The position numbers were made by a program, and so were the translations under genes. A stretch of 64,000 bases of DNA from Anagrus nilaparvatae (Eukaryota; Arthropoda; Insecta; Hymenoptera; Mymaridae): positions 21,200,501 through 21,264,500 of the forward strand of contig JAKSXM010000272.1 in NCBI GenBank assembly GCA_022575985.1. Direction: 5' to 3'. How positions within the stretch are numbered: position 1 is the stretch's first letter; the number at the start of each line of letters is the position of its first letter. Below, in pieces: positions 11,440 through 24,483 of this stretch. The notes under the pieces are model-generated. The model saw nothing but the letters and a program-made list of their open reading frames with translations, searched no databases and had not been told where the DNA came from.

Positions 11440-14400
11440 ATGTCTTATTCAGAAGCTAGTAATGATGAAATTATAGAAAAAAATAGTGAACAACATCAAT
11501 TGGAGGGTTTTAAGATTCTTGAAGAATTCAAGAAAGTATATCAAGATAGATTTCTTGAACTAGAAGAAAAATCTTCAGTTGCTTCAGAGCATCAACGAAA
11601 TAACGTAAAAATATTTATTTATTTTTCCAGATTTACTTTACATTTTTAACTTAAAAACTATATTTTAATTTAAAAGTTTTCTTTTAGATATATAACATAA
11701 ATAAATTTTAATGAATTTAAATTCACTGTAAAAATATCCCTTTTATTTATTACTTATAATATTTTCTTCAATTATGTTTTGTATACTTTAAAAAATAATA
11801 TCTATAAGATTTTAATGCTATTTTAAGTTTATGGATGCCATGAAAGTTAGTTATTTATTCCCCAGCATTATAAATATCTATAAATAGATTTCATGTTTTA
11901 AATAGATTTCATATTTTGGAGTAAAAATTTTACATTTATTTATATTCATTAAGAAAACTAAATGCTGTCTATTATTGCGAGAAAAAATTGGAGCTTTTAT
12001 TTTTTTTTTTTTAGTTGAAGTTAGAAATTATGACTGAATGGGTTAAGGATTTGGAAGATCAGAATGCAATATTAGTGGAAACAGTCCATAGTCTTGAAAA
12101 AGCTGCTCTAGATAGAGTCAAATTATTAGAAAATCAATTACAACAAACTTCTAATTTAATTGCATCTAATAAACCAAATCCAGATAAAACTAATGAAGTA
12201 AATAATTCTTTTAACTAATTTTTAACGCTTATCAAAATTATAAAAATAATTATGCATGTTCTTGGTTTAGGAGTTACAAAGTTTAAAAAATCAAATTAAA
12301 GTATTAGAAAATAAAGAAGGAAAATATTGTGAAAAGATACGCTTTCTAGAAAGTAATATTCAGGAACTAATGAACTCTCTTGAACCTGATGAATCATATT
12401 TGAACAAGAATCAGACACCTGATGCTCAAAATATTGATGTGTAATTATTTTACATATTTAATAAGTTTACTTTTAATCTTTAAAAAATAATTTTAACTTA
12501 TTAATTTTTTCACAGCTGCACATGTGATCAGGTAATAAATTATTATTAATATCAATATGAAACGTTAAAAAATAAATGGATATATCAATTTAATTCTTTT
12601 TTTTAAAATTGAATGCGTATTTGGATTAAATCGTTAGCTATTTATAATGGCTTGTTAACAGATAAATATTGCAATTCATTGCCTTTTTTTTTAATTTGTA
12701 TTTTTAAAGAATATGAATAAATTTATTTTGCATTATAAAAAGTTTATTTCTCAAAAATTTTTATCAAATATATTAGGAAAAAGGAGACTCGGAAAACAAC
12801 AAAAATTCCGTTTTTACAAATATTGTACAAGATTTAAAAAGAAAAAATATCTTGTAAGTTCTCTTAAATAAAACGTGAAAAAAAATGTATCATTTTTTCG
12901 TTTAATTCATAATAAAATATTCAAATAGGTTACGATGTAATTTACAAGAAAAAATAATTCAGCTTGAAAATCAAATTCAAACAAAAGATAATATTATTAA
13001 AAATTATCATAGTGAAATCGAAAATCTTAGAGATAATTTAAAAAATAATGTTATATTAAAAAAACAAAATAAAAGTGATTCAGCAAATATTAAAATTGAA
13101 CCTAGTGTAAGTTCATAGATACAAAAATTATTCTAAAGAAAAAAATTTATTAAAAAACTTTATCACAATGACAATTAAGTTATAAATAAGTTAAATTTTA
13201 AACGATCGAGGTCCTTTTTATTAGTTGCAAAATTAATAACTTATACTTATGAATACTATTTTTAATTATACTCTTAAGAAATTTAATTATCATTCAGATA
13301 CCAAATGTTATTGAAAATAAGGAATGTATGATTGAAGAAAAATCTTTAGCAAAACAACTAAACGATGACAAAAAAAACATGGAAATTATTTTACATGAGA
13401 ATGAAAAAAAAATGAATGCATTAAAAATAAGCTTTGATGAACAATGCGAAATTAATAAAACTCTTGAAGCTCGCCTTGCATGCATAGAAAAAGTCAGATA
13501 ATTTTTATATACTTTTTTTGTCAACTATTAATTCTAAGACAATTTATTTGAATTTTTTTTTATTTAGGAATCAACTGAAAATCGTGATGCATTAACTCAA
13601 GAAGTAGCAGAAAAACATGATTTGATATTGTCATTAAAAAATAAAATTAGCGAGTTTGAAGATAAATGCCACAGTTCAGAGTCTGCCATACAATTTAAAG
13701 ATAATTTAATAAAGCAATTAAGGAAAGAATTAAAGGAAGCTACTAAGGTAATTACAGGGCCCACAGATCACTCACTTTCTCACTTTTTCTTTCACTTTTT
13801 GGTCCAAAACTCACTTTCTCGCTTTTTTAATATAAATCTTAATCTTATTAAATCTTAAAAATTTCCAACAAAGTAAATTAAAAAAAAATACACATTTTTT
13901 ATCATCAAAGAATTAAAAATAAATATATACCTAAGCATTAGAATTTATCTATAAATCCAAATATCGTAGTAAATTTCAGATAAAAAAATTTTTACAAATT
14001 CTTTGATTTTTTCTTATTAATTGTGAGAATTTTAAATAAAAACTATCTTATATTTATAAGAATTCACTAAAATCATTCTCATTTTTATGCATAAATCTTA
14101 TAGTCTTGCAAGTTAATGGAATCCCATAGCAAATCCATACCTTCTCCTTCCATGTATTTTCTAAAAAAACCTATGAAGGAAGAATCTTTTAATAACAGTC
14201 ACTTTAACTCATCCGAAATTTATGAAAAATATCAAAAAAATTATTTGATTGAAATTGGACCTAAAACTGCTTTAGAAAAGGATGATTTTTATGAAGTATT
14301 AAAACATTTTACAAAAAGAAAATCTACCAAAGACCAACTTGATGAAACAATAATTAAATCCGTTGAGAATAATTCACACCATCATATAAAATAAGTAATA

Positions 14401-17400
14401 TTTAAAAAAAAAATTGTATTAAAAATAATTAATTAACGTACAATATTTGTAAATTTAATTTATTTTCTTTTGGTTAAAAGTATCTAAAAGGGCCTCGATT
14501 CCATTTATGTATTTTAAAAATTTAAACAATCATACAAAAAAATTACTTTTAAAAATTAAATATTGATTTCAGACTTCTACTACAACTCGAAGAGTAAGAA
14601 TTAATTGTGATCCAGATGAAAATGTAATAACTCTAAATTATTTGATTTTATATACTCAGAAAAAAATATTTTTATCTTTAAATTTTATCAACAGGTTGAA
14701 GCAAAAACAAAAAATAAATTATCTGACTATGAAAAACAACTTGAAGAATTTAAAAGTTTGCTTGAAGCAAAAAATAAAGAAATTCTGAATCTTAAATTAT
14801 TATTAAAAGATAGATCTGTTCAAAAAGATAGCGGAGAATTTTCACATATGAACTCACTTGAAAATCAAGTATGATTAAATTATATAGCATAGAAATTTTT
14901 TAAATAAAAAGCCATTTATAATTTTTTATCTTTTTAGAATGAATTATTAACTTTATTATCGAATATTATGATTTCTTTGGAAAATGATAGAGAAATAATT
15001 ACAACATCTAAAAATGAATTACAGCTAGCCATTGAAGAAATGAATTTTAAACCATCAAATCAAGTAATTAAAAATTATTAATTATTTTTTATTGAAAAAA
15101 TTTTTATTAAATTAATTTATTTAAGGATCACCAATACTCGGACATAGCTTTGGCCAATCAAAAATTATTAGAGATGTCAGAATTGCTAAACAACTTTAAA
15201 ACAGAAATTTTGAATAAAGTAATTTTTTTACGAATATTTCTAATTTAAAATATTGATAAACTTTTTCTAATAAATCAGATTATTAAAAAAAAATTCAAAC
15301 ATTTTACTCTTATCGAATTTTTTATAGTCTCAAAGATGATACTTAATGAGGAAATGAAAAATAATGTTTCAAGTTTTGTTCCATTTATTTAATTAATAAA
15401 GTTATTTAATAACTAAAGTATCCATGAAAACTTAAAATCAAAAATTAATTTTTTAAGTCTAATTATTAAAAAAAAAAATTGGATTATTCAAAATGAAAAT
15501 AAAGTTTATCATTCTGTTTTATTTTATTTATTTGAATAATAAATATTGCAAATGGATTTTTAATTAAAAAATAATGCTTTTGATTTTAGGATATCACTGA
15601 TAACAGAATTCAAGAATATTTTATTAATCTTGAAAATGATATAATTTGTACTCAGGGTAAATTGAATAATGAAAATTTTAAGTCAGAAAACAATAAAACT
15701 ACTGAAATTTCAAAATTAAATTTGGCTATTCAAAATCTTAATGATTTAAATAAAAGTAATAAAGATATGGCTTACTTAATAGATAATATGGTATTTGTTT
15801 ACTTTAAAAAAATAATTTTACAAAAAAATTAATTTTTTTTTTTTTCTTTAGCTTAAAAAAGATCATAAAATAAGTCAGAAAGTTTGTATTAAAAAGGATG
15901 ACGAAAAAGCTGTAAGTAAAAACTTATATTTTAACTCTATAGCATGTTCTAAAAACCAATTTTTTTTTTTTTTTTTAGATTTTTAAAATGATAAGGGAAC
16001 AGTATTGTCATATGGAAGAATTTAGAATATGCACTGTCGAGGTTCAAGCCGCTACAGAAGATTTAAAAGAAGAAGTTGAAACAGTAATTTCTAATTTGAA
16101 CACCAGGCATTGTAAAGTAAGCGCATCCTTTTATATTTAACTAAAATTTTTAACTAAATTACTTTTTAATTTTTAGTTCATGGAACTTAATAACATAGTT
16201 ATTCAAGTTCAAGACTATCTTTCGAAAACAAAGAATACTTTGTCACACATCATGAATAAAATAGAATTAAAAGTAAGTTTAAATTTTATTTTTATGTAAA
16301 ATTGTATTCATTTATATTTTCTTAATTTTCTTATTTAGAATGCTGATAGAGGAAGGTACAGTGATAGAATAAATAATAATCAAAGTAGATTAAAAGATAT
16401 GAAGATTGAGTTTGATAAATATTATTTAGATTTTAAAAAATATTTTAGTAATACCGTCCAGGTACATTTTTTTATAACAAGATAGTACAATTAAATTGTT
16501 GGATTTGTATAAAAATATTAATTTTATATTTCAGCAACCTAGTACTCTAAGACAATTTGAAATTGATAATTTTAATCAATTTTTAATAATGATAATAGAA
16601 GAATTAGAACAAGTTATTTTTAATTTAAACGCTCAAGGTCCTTATTCTGTATTATCAATTTCAGAATTAAAAAATCAAATTGACGAATTAGAAAAACATA
16701 TAATTAATTTAAAAAATGATACAAATCAAAAAGTAAATTAAAATATTTTATTTTGAATAATTAATTTTTATTTATTTTAATAAAAATTTTTTTACATTAG
16801 ATAATTCATAATAATAAGTTAGAAAAATCATTTGATGAAAAATTCAAAAAATTAGAAAAGTATGAATGTGAAATAGATAATAGTCATACCAAAATGCAAG
16901 ATGTATTAGAAAACATAAATTTAATCCGAGAGCAGGTATATATTAACTTACAATTCTTTACATTGGTTTTGAAAAATAAAATAATTAATTCTTTTTTAGA
17001 TGAATGAATTTGGTTGTATTCAAAATGTTTATGATTTTTCACAAGTAAGTAAAATAAATAAATGTTTATTTTATCTTCCAAAAACTTAAATTTTAACGTT
17101 CAATGTTTCAGAGTACAAATGCAATTATAAAATTAAAAGAAGAATTAAGAATCTTAAATAAGGAGTATGAAGAATTCAAAACATCTGTTGAATCTAATTC
17201 GGAATATTCAAATGAATGTAATAACGAATGGGAAAAAAAAATGATGGATTTAGAAGAAAAAATTATCACTTTAAATAATGAGGTAGTTATGTTTATTAAA
17301 CAAAAGCATTTAAAATATATACCTATAAAGAAATAAAGAAATATATAAATGCAATTTTATTTTTCCAGCTCCAATTTAAAGATGAAAAAAACGATTTCTT

Positions 17401-19834
17401 TAAAAATAACGTTGAATTATTAGAAAAAGAACTTTTAAAGTCCCGTAATAAATCTGATTATTTAAGAAACCAACTTTTTGAAAATATGGAGTTCAAAAAA
17501 AAAATATTAAATTCAGAAAATTCAGTAAGTTTTGGTTATATATATATATATATTTTAAGTTAATTGAATACAAAGATAGTTGACTAAAAAAATAATTTAA
17601 TTAAAAAACAAAAGAATAAATTATAGAAATAAACTTTTTTAGGATAAAGCTAGTACTTATTCACCAGAAGATAAAACTATTTGCCTACTAACAACAAAAG
17701 ATGTAAATTTAATATTTTATTTTATCTCTTATCTTGTGCTATTTATTAATATTATTTTTTATCCTATTTTAGAATTTATCGCAAATATTAAAAGCATTAG
17801 AAGATAAAGTTATAAAATTAAAAAGAGGGTTAAATAATTTAGAAACTGATTTAAAGAATAAAGTAAGTTTTTTTTTTACAAGTACTTGTTTAAAATAAAT
17901 CAAATAAATAATTCAAATTATAAATTTTTATTGTTGTAGGTGTTACAAGATCCTTGTTGTCAAAAATTCAGTAAAATATTGTCATCTGGAACTGAATGCT
18001 TAGAAAAAGATATAGAAAATTTAGGAAAATATTTAGATGAAGTTGAAAAAATCAAGCCTATTTTATGCTCAAAAGATAAACTTGTAATTTTTAAAATTTA
18101 TTATTAATTTTAAAATAAATATACATCATTTTTAAACTTTAACTATTTTTTAGATGCAAAATAAGGATGAAATTATAAAAATTCAAAAAGATTCTATTCA
18201 AATATCTCAAAACGAAGTGAGAGAATTATTACAAAAACTCCAAGAAAAGGTAATAATAATTAAAATTTAATTAATAAAATTTCTTGATATATGTAAAACT
18301 CTGCATGAAATTATTAACAAAATTTTGTAACTGCATGCTTTGCTACCTAAAAGTAACTTAGAAAAGAAATAAATGAAAACAGCGAGTTAAAATATTTTGC
18401 ATCTCATGTGATACTTAATTATTTATTTTATTTATTTATTTATTAGACCAGAAAAAATTTTACAAAAATTTCCTAAGAGACGGGGTAACCCCATCTGTGT
18501 AAGGATTCTGGATACTACAATAGTATAGAAATATAATTAATTTAATACAATAAAATAATTAAATATAATAAGTTGAATTATAATAACATTAATAAAATTA
18601 AATTAAAATTTTAATAAAGTTAAGTCATTAAAAAACTAATAACAATTTGATATAGTAAAAATTTAATATAAAATAATTTAAGTAATTTAAGTATAAACAT
18701 TATTGCATATTTATTTTGTTGATTTAGATATAATATGTTTCTTCAGTCTTGACTTTCTTGCCTTGTTTAGATTGCTGCCATTAGATGTTGTGTCATTTAT
18801 ATTCTTGAGGTCATGATTCAACATGTTAAAACTTATTATGGCTGTATAGTAGGAGCTTTTTTTAAATATTTCTTTATTAATACCTGGAATTTTTAGGCTT
18901 TTATTTCTTGTTTTGCTATTTGATTGGTTGTAGTTTCGGGAGAATTTGTCATAGTGGTGTAGAAGTGAATGCAATTTGAAAGTATTTTTGACATCTAGTA
19001 CTTCTGATTTTAGTTCTGGAATTCTTTTTAGTATTCTGTTTAAAAGATTTTGCAAAGGGTTGGTCTCTTTACTATAAGCACCACCCCAAGCTGTTATACC
19101 GTATGTCCAGATGCTATGACACAGAGCATAGTACATGATTTTCTTAATTTTTGAGTCTATGTGGTTTAATTTGTATAATAAAAATTAACTAATTTATTTA
19201 TTTTATTGCATGTATGAAAGGTAAGTTTTATATAGTTTATAACAATATAGTAGTTTGTAAAATTTTAAATAATTTGTGTGAAACTTACGCTCAGACCTTC
19301 GAATACATCTTTTAATAATTTTTTTAAAAACATGATTAACAAATTTTATTATAAAAACTTAGGAAGCTTTTAATTAATTATTTTTAGTTTGTATTATTGG
19401 AAAAAATTATTTTTAGTAATTATCTAATTAAAATAAATTTAACTGATTTTCCAATCTGATAATAAGTTTTGCACCTGTTTTATCAATTAAAAACTTTATA
19501 TTTAAAATTAAAAACAAATAATACATATTTTCAGAATTGCTTAATAGAAGTACAAAAAAATGTAATATCAAACTGTGAGAAAGATAAACATATATTAGAA
19601 AATCAAGTAAGTAAAAGCATAATTTTTCCCTCATAATTAATTTTTATTTATTAAAATTAAAATTTCTAGATCGAACACCAAAATCATACGCTCAGACATT
19701 TAAGAGAAACTATAATAAATGAAAAAAAAGCCATAGATGAAATAAGTAATAATGCAGCAAGCGATGTGAGTGATAATAAAAAGAGTAATGTCGCTTCGAA
19801 TGTCTTTAATCATAAAGAATTGCATGATTTTTAA
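11440..19834 (+). CDS. Long coiled-coil protein, gene A (stop at 14,392)
   Basis: Not recognised beyond being a long charged coiled-coil protein. I trace 29 exons: 11440-11604, 12015-12197, 12271-12440, 12516-12531, 12777-12853, 12929-13106, 13298-13492, 13568-13747, 14104-14394, 14573-14623, 14695-14868, 14938-15063, 15126-15218, 15590-15790, 15852-15911, 15979-16116, 16177-16272, 16339-16461, 16535-16732, 16801-16935, 17000-17044, 17112-17282, 17369-17524, 17643-17702, 17773-17862, 17940-18083, 18154-18249, 19535-19606 and 19670-19834. Read through, they total about 1,280 residues rich in Glu, Lys, Asn and Leu with heptad character, for example MTEWVKDLEDQNAILVETV. One exon has only 16 bases. 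Almost all exons are multiples of three in phase 0. Exon 9 ends in an in-frame TAA directly before a GTAATA donor, so the protein either stops at about 484 residues or this allele is broken. Two adjacent genes are also possible. A cytoskeletal or centrosomal role is only a guess. Confidence 0.75.
14104..14394 (+). CDS. Gene A exon 9 ending in a stop codon
   Basis: This 291-base exon is less coiled-coil-like than its neighbours, with stretches such as SIPSPSMYFLKKP and YEVLKHFTKRKSTKDQL. Its last in-frame codon is TAA at 14,392-14,394, and the next six bases, GTAATA, are a good donor. Without the stop it would be a phase-0 exon like those around it. Several neighbouring exons end in CAA, so a CAA-to-TAA change is one plausible origin. 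A weaker upstream donor at tcc|gttgag (about 14,362) would avoid the stop. Confidence 0.55.
   Translation, partial: SCKLMESHSKSIPSPSMYFLKKPMKEESFNNSHFNSSEIYEKYQKNYLIEIGPKTALEKDDFYEVLKHFTKRKSTKDQLDETIIKSVENNSHHHIK
18415..19190 (-). mobile_element. 5'-truncated non-LTR retrotransposon
   Basis: It lies in the last long intron of gene A, in antisense. The open frame at 19,136-18,711 encodes the C-terminal part of a LINE-type reverse transcriptase, with MYYALCHSIWTYGITAWGGA, followed by a basic tail that includes NLLNRILKRI. The catalytic core is absent, so the copy is truncated at its 5' end. On the minus strand the 3' untranslated region ends with ttctggtctaataaataaat, a TAAA-type microsatellite tail seen in CR1/L2-like lineages. 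Exact clade is not determined. The open frame has no internal stops over about 140 codons, suggesting a fairly recent insertion. Confidence 0.75.
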
Positions 19835-20242
19835 AGTTTTGTTTTTTCTTTGTTTTTTGATTTTTTTGTCTGTAAAAATATTGATGTATAATTATAGATT
19901 TTTGAGATAATTTGTACATAAATTCTAAATTTATCTTTTTAAAATTATAAAAGAATTATTTATATATTTATTGAAGTATGATGATTTTAATTAATATGGA
20001 AATCAATTTTATTATGTACCTATTTTTTTGAGTTATATATTTTTATATTTAAAATGCAATTTTAATTAAAAATAATAATAAATCAATAAAAAGCATGGTT
20101 AATTATTTTTTTCATATACCTAACTAATAAAATAATTCATTTTTTGTATTAACAAAAAGTTTGCTAACAGAAAAGCTTTTGATAGTAAAAATCATAATTG
20201 AGTGATTTTTATGATTTTTTTTTGAGTGGACAAAATCACAAA
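19835..20242. other. Intergenic between coiled-coil genes
   Basis: About 400 bases of AT-rich sequence. An aataaaaagc stretch near 20,086 may belong to the 3' end of gene A. The start of gene B follows at 20,243. Confidence 0.5.
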
Positions 20243-23200
20243 ATGGATTTTAAAAAACGTGTAAGTTTAAAATATACAAATCTAAGATTTTTATTTATTT
20301 AATATGTTATTAAAAATAAAATAAATTTAATATTAATATTTTTTTTAGTATAGGAAGAAAAGGCAAATAATTCAAACACTGAATTTATTCTTAAATGAAA
20401 CTCAAAGTCAATATAATGATTGTTATGGAGAGGTAAATTATAATTTATTTAAAATATACAACTGTAAAAAAATTTTTAAGTAAAGTTTTTGTTAATTTAT
20501 AGGCAGCGATGCAAGATTCATTTATCGAATTACAAAGAGACTCAATAAATAAACTTCAAAAAAATATTTATTCGTTAAAATTTGATAAATTTTTAAATAA
20601 CGTTTTATTACATTTTATGTATTATTTTATTATTTTTAAATATCAGGTTTGTAAACAACATGTAAAAATAACAAATTTTTTTTTTATATCTTGTAAAAAT
20701 TGAAATAAAATACATTTTTAAAGGAAATTTTTTGAATATTTTTTTTTAGTTGATTAAAAATTAATTTTATTTATAATTAGATTTATAATTTAAAAGAAAT
20801 TGAAAATGCATGATTTAATTGACTTTAAGTTATTTTATTATAGTTTATTTAATTTAAATTTTTATTGTTTCAGGAAAAATTGGATTTTCAAATCAAGCTA
20901 CTTGAAGATTCAAAATCACAGGTATGCATAAAATTTAGTGATTCATTTTGAAAGTTAAATTATTAATGGAAAATGAATAATGACTCTTTTTGTGATAGAT
21001 TTCTGAATTAGTGATTTCAAAAAAATTAGCTGAAGAAAAATTTACTCACTTACAACAAAATTTAGATAAATCAAATCAAGAAGTTGAAAAATTAAGGTAC
21101 TTATATTTATTGTGTATTTATGTAGAAAATTCAAAATTTTTAATATTATTAATTTTTCATTCAAATAGAAAAAATGATGAAGAAGCGAATAAAAATTTAA
21201 ATTTAAAAAATCAAGAAATAAAAAATTTAAGGCTTGAAATTGATAATTTAAAACAGAAATTAAAAGAAAATTGTCAAGAACTAGAAACTTCTCAAAAAGT
21301 GTTAAAAGAAGAAATAAATAAAATGAACATTGCAAATAAAAAATTATGCACAGAAAATAAATCTCAGCTAGATGTACGAACAAGGATTATTTTAAATTGA
21401 TACTTATTTTGTTATTAATAATGATATTTTGATTTCTAGGAATTAAGTGATTTAAAAATTAAAAACGGACTTTTAGAAGTTGATTTAAATAATTTTAAGA
21501 AAGATGCAGAAACATGTTTCGAACAGTACAAGGAAAAAATTATGGAATTAGGTCAAAAAATAAATTCTAAAACTGAGGAGGTGAGAATATTGAGAATATT
21601 AAAAAATCGGTCATTAATTGTTTAACTATTATTAATTTTACAGGTAAAATCCTTAAATACTTATAAATTAAATGCTGAAGCTACAATAAAAGATCAGAAG
21701 AATAAATTAGAATTATTAACAAGTCAATTGCTTTGCAACGAAGAGCGTTTAAAACATTATTGCTGTCAGTATAAATCTTTTAAAGCAACCATTGATAATT
21801 TAAAAAAGGAAATTTCAATTCTAAGATGTGATCTAAAGCGTAAATTCGATTGTGTGACTAAATTAAAAGCTGAATATCAATTATTAAAGGTACCTATGAT
21901 GTTTTTTTATTACAAAGATTTAAAAGAATTTAAATTTCCCCTTGCTTACCAAAATATTCCTCCCAATCTTACCTATTTTACTGGGGAAATATGGATATAG
22001 GTATTTAGAAATCGGTTATTTTAAAATTTTCAGTATTTCATATATAATATATAATTAAATTTTTTTGAATTTGATTTTTGAAAGGAATTTTAAAACAGCT
22101 TTCTCAGTGAAAAACTTGCTGATTGGACTATTTCTGACTGCTGTTTTTGTCAAAATCCATATATTCATATTGCATATATTTATAATTTATTAACAATTTT
22201 TTTTTTTTTATTATGAATTTTTTTTCACTTTTTTTGTTTGAATTCATAAAATCGTACTTAAAAACTTTTTAGTCCCATAGGTTTATCTAAACGAAAATTT
22301 ATAATAAAAACAATGCACAAAAAATTTCTTTTCGCCAAAAAGTAGGTATACAAACACGATTATCATAAAACATCATTACAGTTGGTGTAGAAAGGGCCCT
22401 AGACTGATATTTTACATCTTCTGATATTTTGATATTTTACACCTAAATCTTCTTAAATTAAATTTTATTTTATGAAATTTCTTCCTATCGCGAAATTAAT
22501 AGTTAAAAATCTATGAAAGTCCAAAATTTTGTTAATGGTTCTTTTAAATTAATTAAACATTAAATCCACCTTAAAAGGCATAAAAAAAAAAATTTATTTA
22601 TTTTTTTTAGAATGAAAATGACATTTTAAAAACTGAACAGAATTTATTAAAAGATAGACTAAAAGAAGAAACATGCCTCTATAGACATCAGGTACCTATA
22701 AACACAGAATAATTAATTATATTAACAAAAAATTAAAATAACATTTTTGTAAAATTTCAGCTAAATAATACACAATATGAATTGTATACTTTACAAAATG
22801 ATTACCAAAAAAATTTAGATGAAAATAAAATAATGCAAAATTTATTACTTCAAGCTACCAAACGAGGGATTTCAATGGAGGAAGAATTAATGAACAATGT
22901 AGTTATTGAATTTATATAATTAATTTTAAAAAATTTTTATTTTGATTTCAAATTAAATCATTTACATAAATTATATTTTAGCAAAATCATTGTAACTGTG
23001 ATTTAGATAGTACAGCAAATAAAGAAGTGGATATCGAAGACAGATTAGAAATATTAAATAGAGAGTTAGAATGTACTAAGGATGAACTTGCTTTGAAATC
23101 TTCTAAATTAAATGAAATCCAAAACAAATATGAAAATTTAACTGCAAAACTAGAAAATATGGAAAAAAATGTAAGTTAAAAATTTTTATTTAATGATATT

Positions 23201-24333
23201 TATTTATTTTTAAATACATGAATTTTTTTTAAACAGAATCAGCATTTAAAAGATGAAATTATGTTACTCGAAAGGTCAATTAGCTGTAATAAACAAAAAT
23301 TGCAATCATGTTCAGATAAAAATAATGATCTGATTAAACAAAATAAATGTTTAGAAGAAAGTAACGATAGATGTATGCTAGAGGTAATTATATTTTATAT
23401 TTTGAACGATTTAAATATTTTTTCTCAGCTTGAGGATATAGTGTTGCAGCTTGACGAAATGCAGAAATGTTTGACAAATTTGAAATCTGAATGTGATAGC
23501 AAAACAAAAGCATTAGAGAATGTTTCTGATCAATTGTCAAAAACAGTTATTGTTAAAACAGAAATAACTAATGAATCAGATTATATTTTGTCTTGGACAA
23601 GAAAATGGATGAAAGATCAAAAAGAAGTAATTAAAAAGTTAAATATTGAACTAGTAAATAAACAACAAGAATTATCAAAAATAAGTTCAGAAAAAAGGTA
23701 TTTATTTTAAAAATTTTTATTTTTTCAAATATATAGGTAATTTCAGTATATTTAATATCAAATTTTTTTTATTAGGATTTTTGTTAATAAAATGAAAAAA
23801 TTGAAAAAAAGAATGCATCTTTCAAGAAAAATAAGTACTAAGAGTCTGACATCTCTAAAACGTAAAAAAATTAACAATAGTTCTTCATCGATATCGATAG
23901 AATGTGTTAATGCAGAATACCATAAGGTATTGTAACAATTATTATTATTATTATAATTATTTATTCAGTTTGGTACATAAAGTATCCCAAAAGAGTCTTT
24001 TTAAAAGACTAAGTTTAGGCACTGAAGTATTATAATACAAAAATAGATTAATTATATGTAAAAAGTTTTTTAATGAAAGATATAATAAATTATAAAATTA
24101 AAAACTAATAAATAATAATGATAATAATAATAATAATAATTAAGCTAAAGTTACTTATTCAATCTCTTATTTTTAAATAGACCTGGGCTGAAGGAATGGA
24201 TGAAGTAATTACAAAAACTAAAGGTTCGCCGTTTTTAACTAATGGAATGGAGCATGTAACTGAAGCATTTAAAAATAATCAAGAATTAATTGAAGCCCAA
24301 GAAGATTGTTATCAAACTTCTGCTAGTAATTAG
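20243..24333 (+). CDS. Coiled-coil protein, gene B
   Basis: Not recognised beyond being a coiled-coil protein. Fifteen exons join in frame: 20243-20260, 20349-20432, 20503-20646 (or ending at 20601), 20874-20921, 20999-21096, 21169-21373, 21440-21580, 21644-21889, 22611-22691, 22761-22898, 22982-23170, 23237-23383, 23429-23697, 23776-23926 and 24181-24333, giving about 690-700 residues. The first exon codes only for MDFKKR. The middle is rich in Glu, Lys, Asn and Leu with long helical stretches, for example NLRLEIDNLKQKLKENCQEL. A basic, serine-rich segment precedes the end (KKRMHLSRKISTKSLTSLKR). The tail includes TWAEGMDEVITKTKG. The gene follows gene A on the same strand and is similar in composition, so an old tandem duplication is possible but not shown. 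The start is the least certain part. Confidence 0.75.
21890..22610 (+). other. Long intron of gene B
   Basis: This 0.7-kb intron is much longer than its neighbours, which are mostly 60-100 bases. It contains a locally GC-richer stretch (about 21,930-21,995) that includes ccccttgcttaccaaaatat. It may hold an old repeat insertion, but I see no clear ends. Confidence 0.4.
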
Positions 24334-24483
24334 TTATATATAGAAAAAAGTACTTTTAATAATTAATTTTATTCATATAATATTTAATATATTTATTGTT
24401 TAATTGTGTATTTTTAGATTATATTTTTTTTTATTGAGTCTTATTTATTTATATTTTTTATTTTTTATCATTAAGATTATAAA

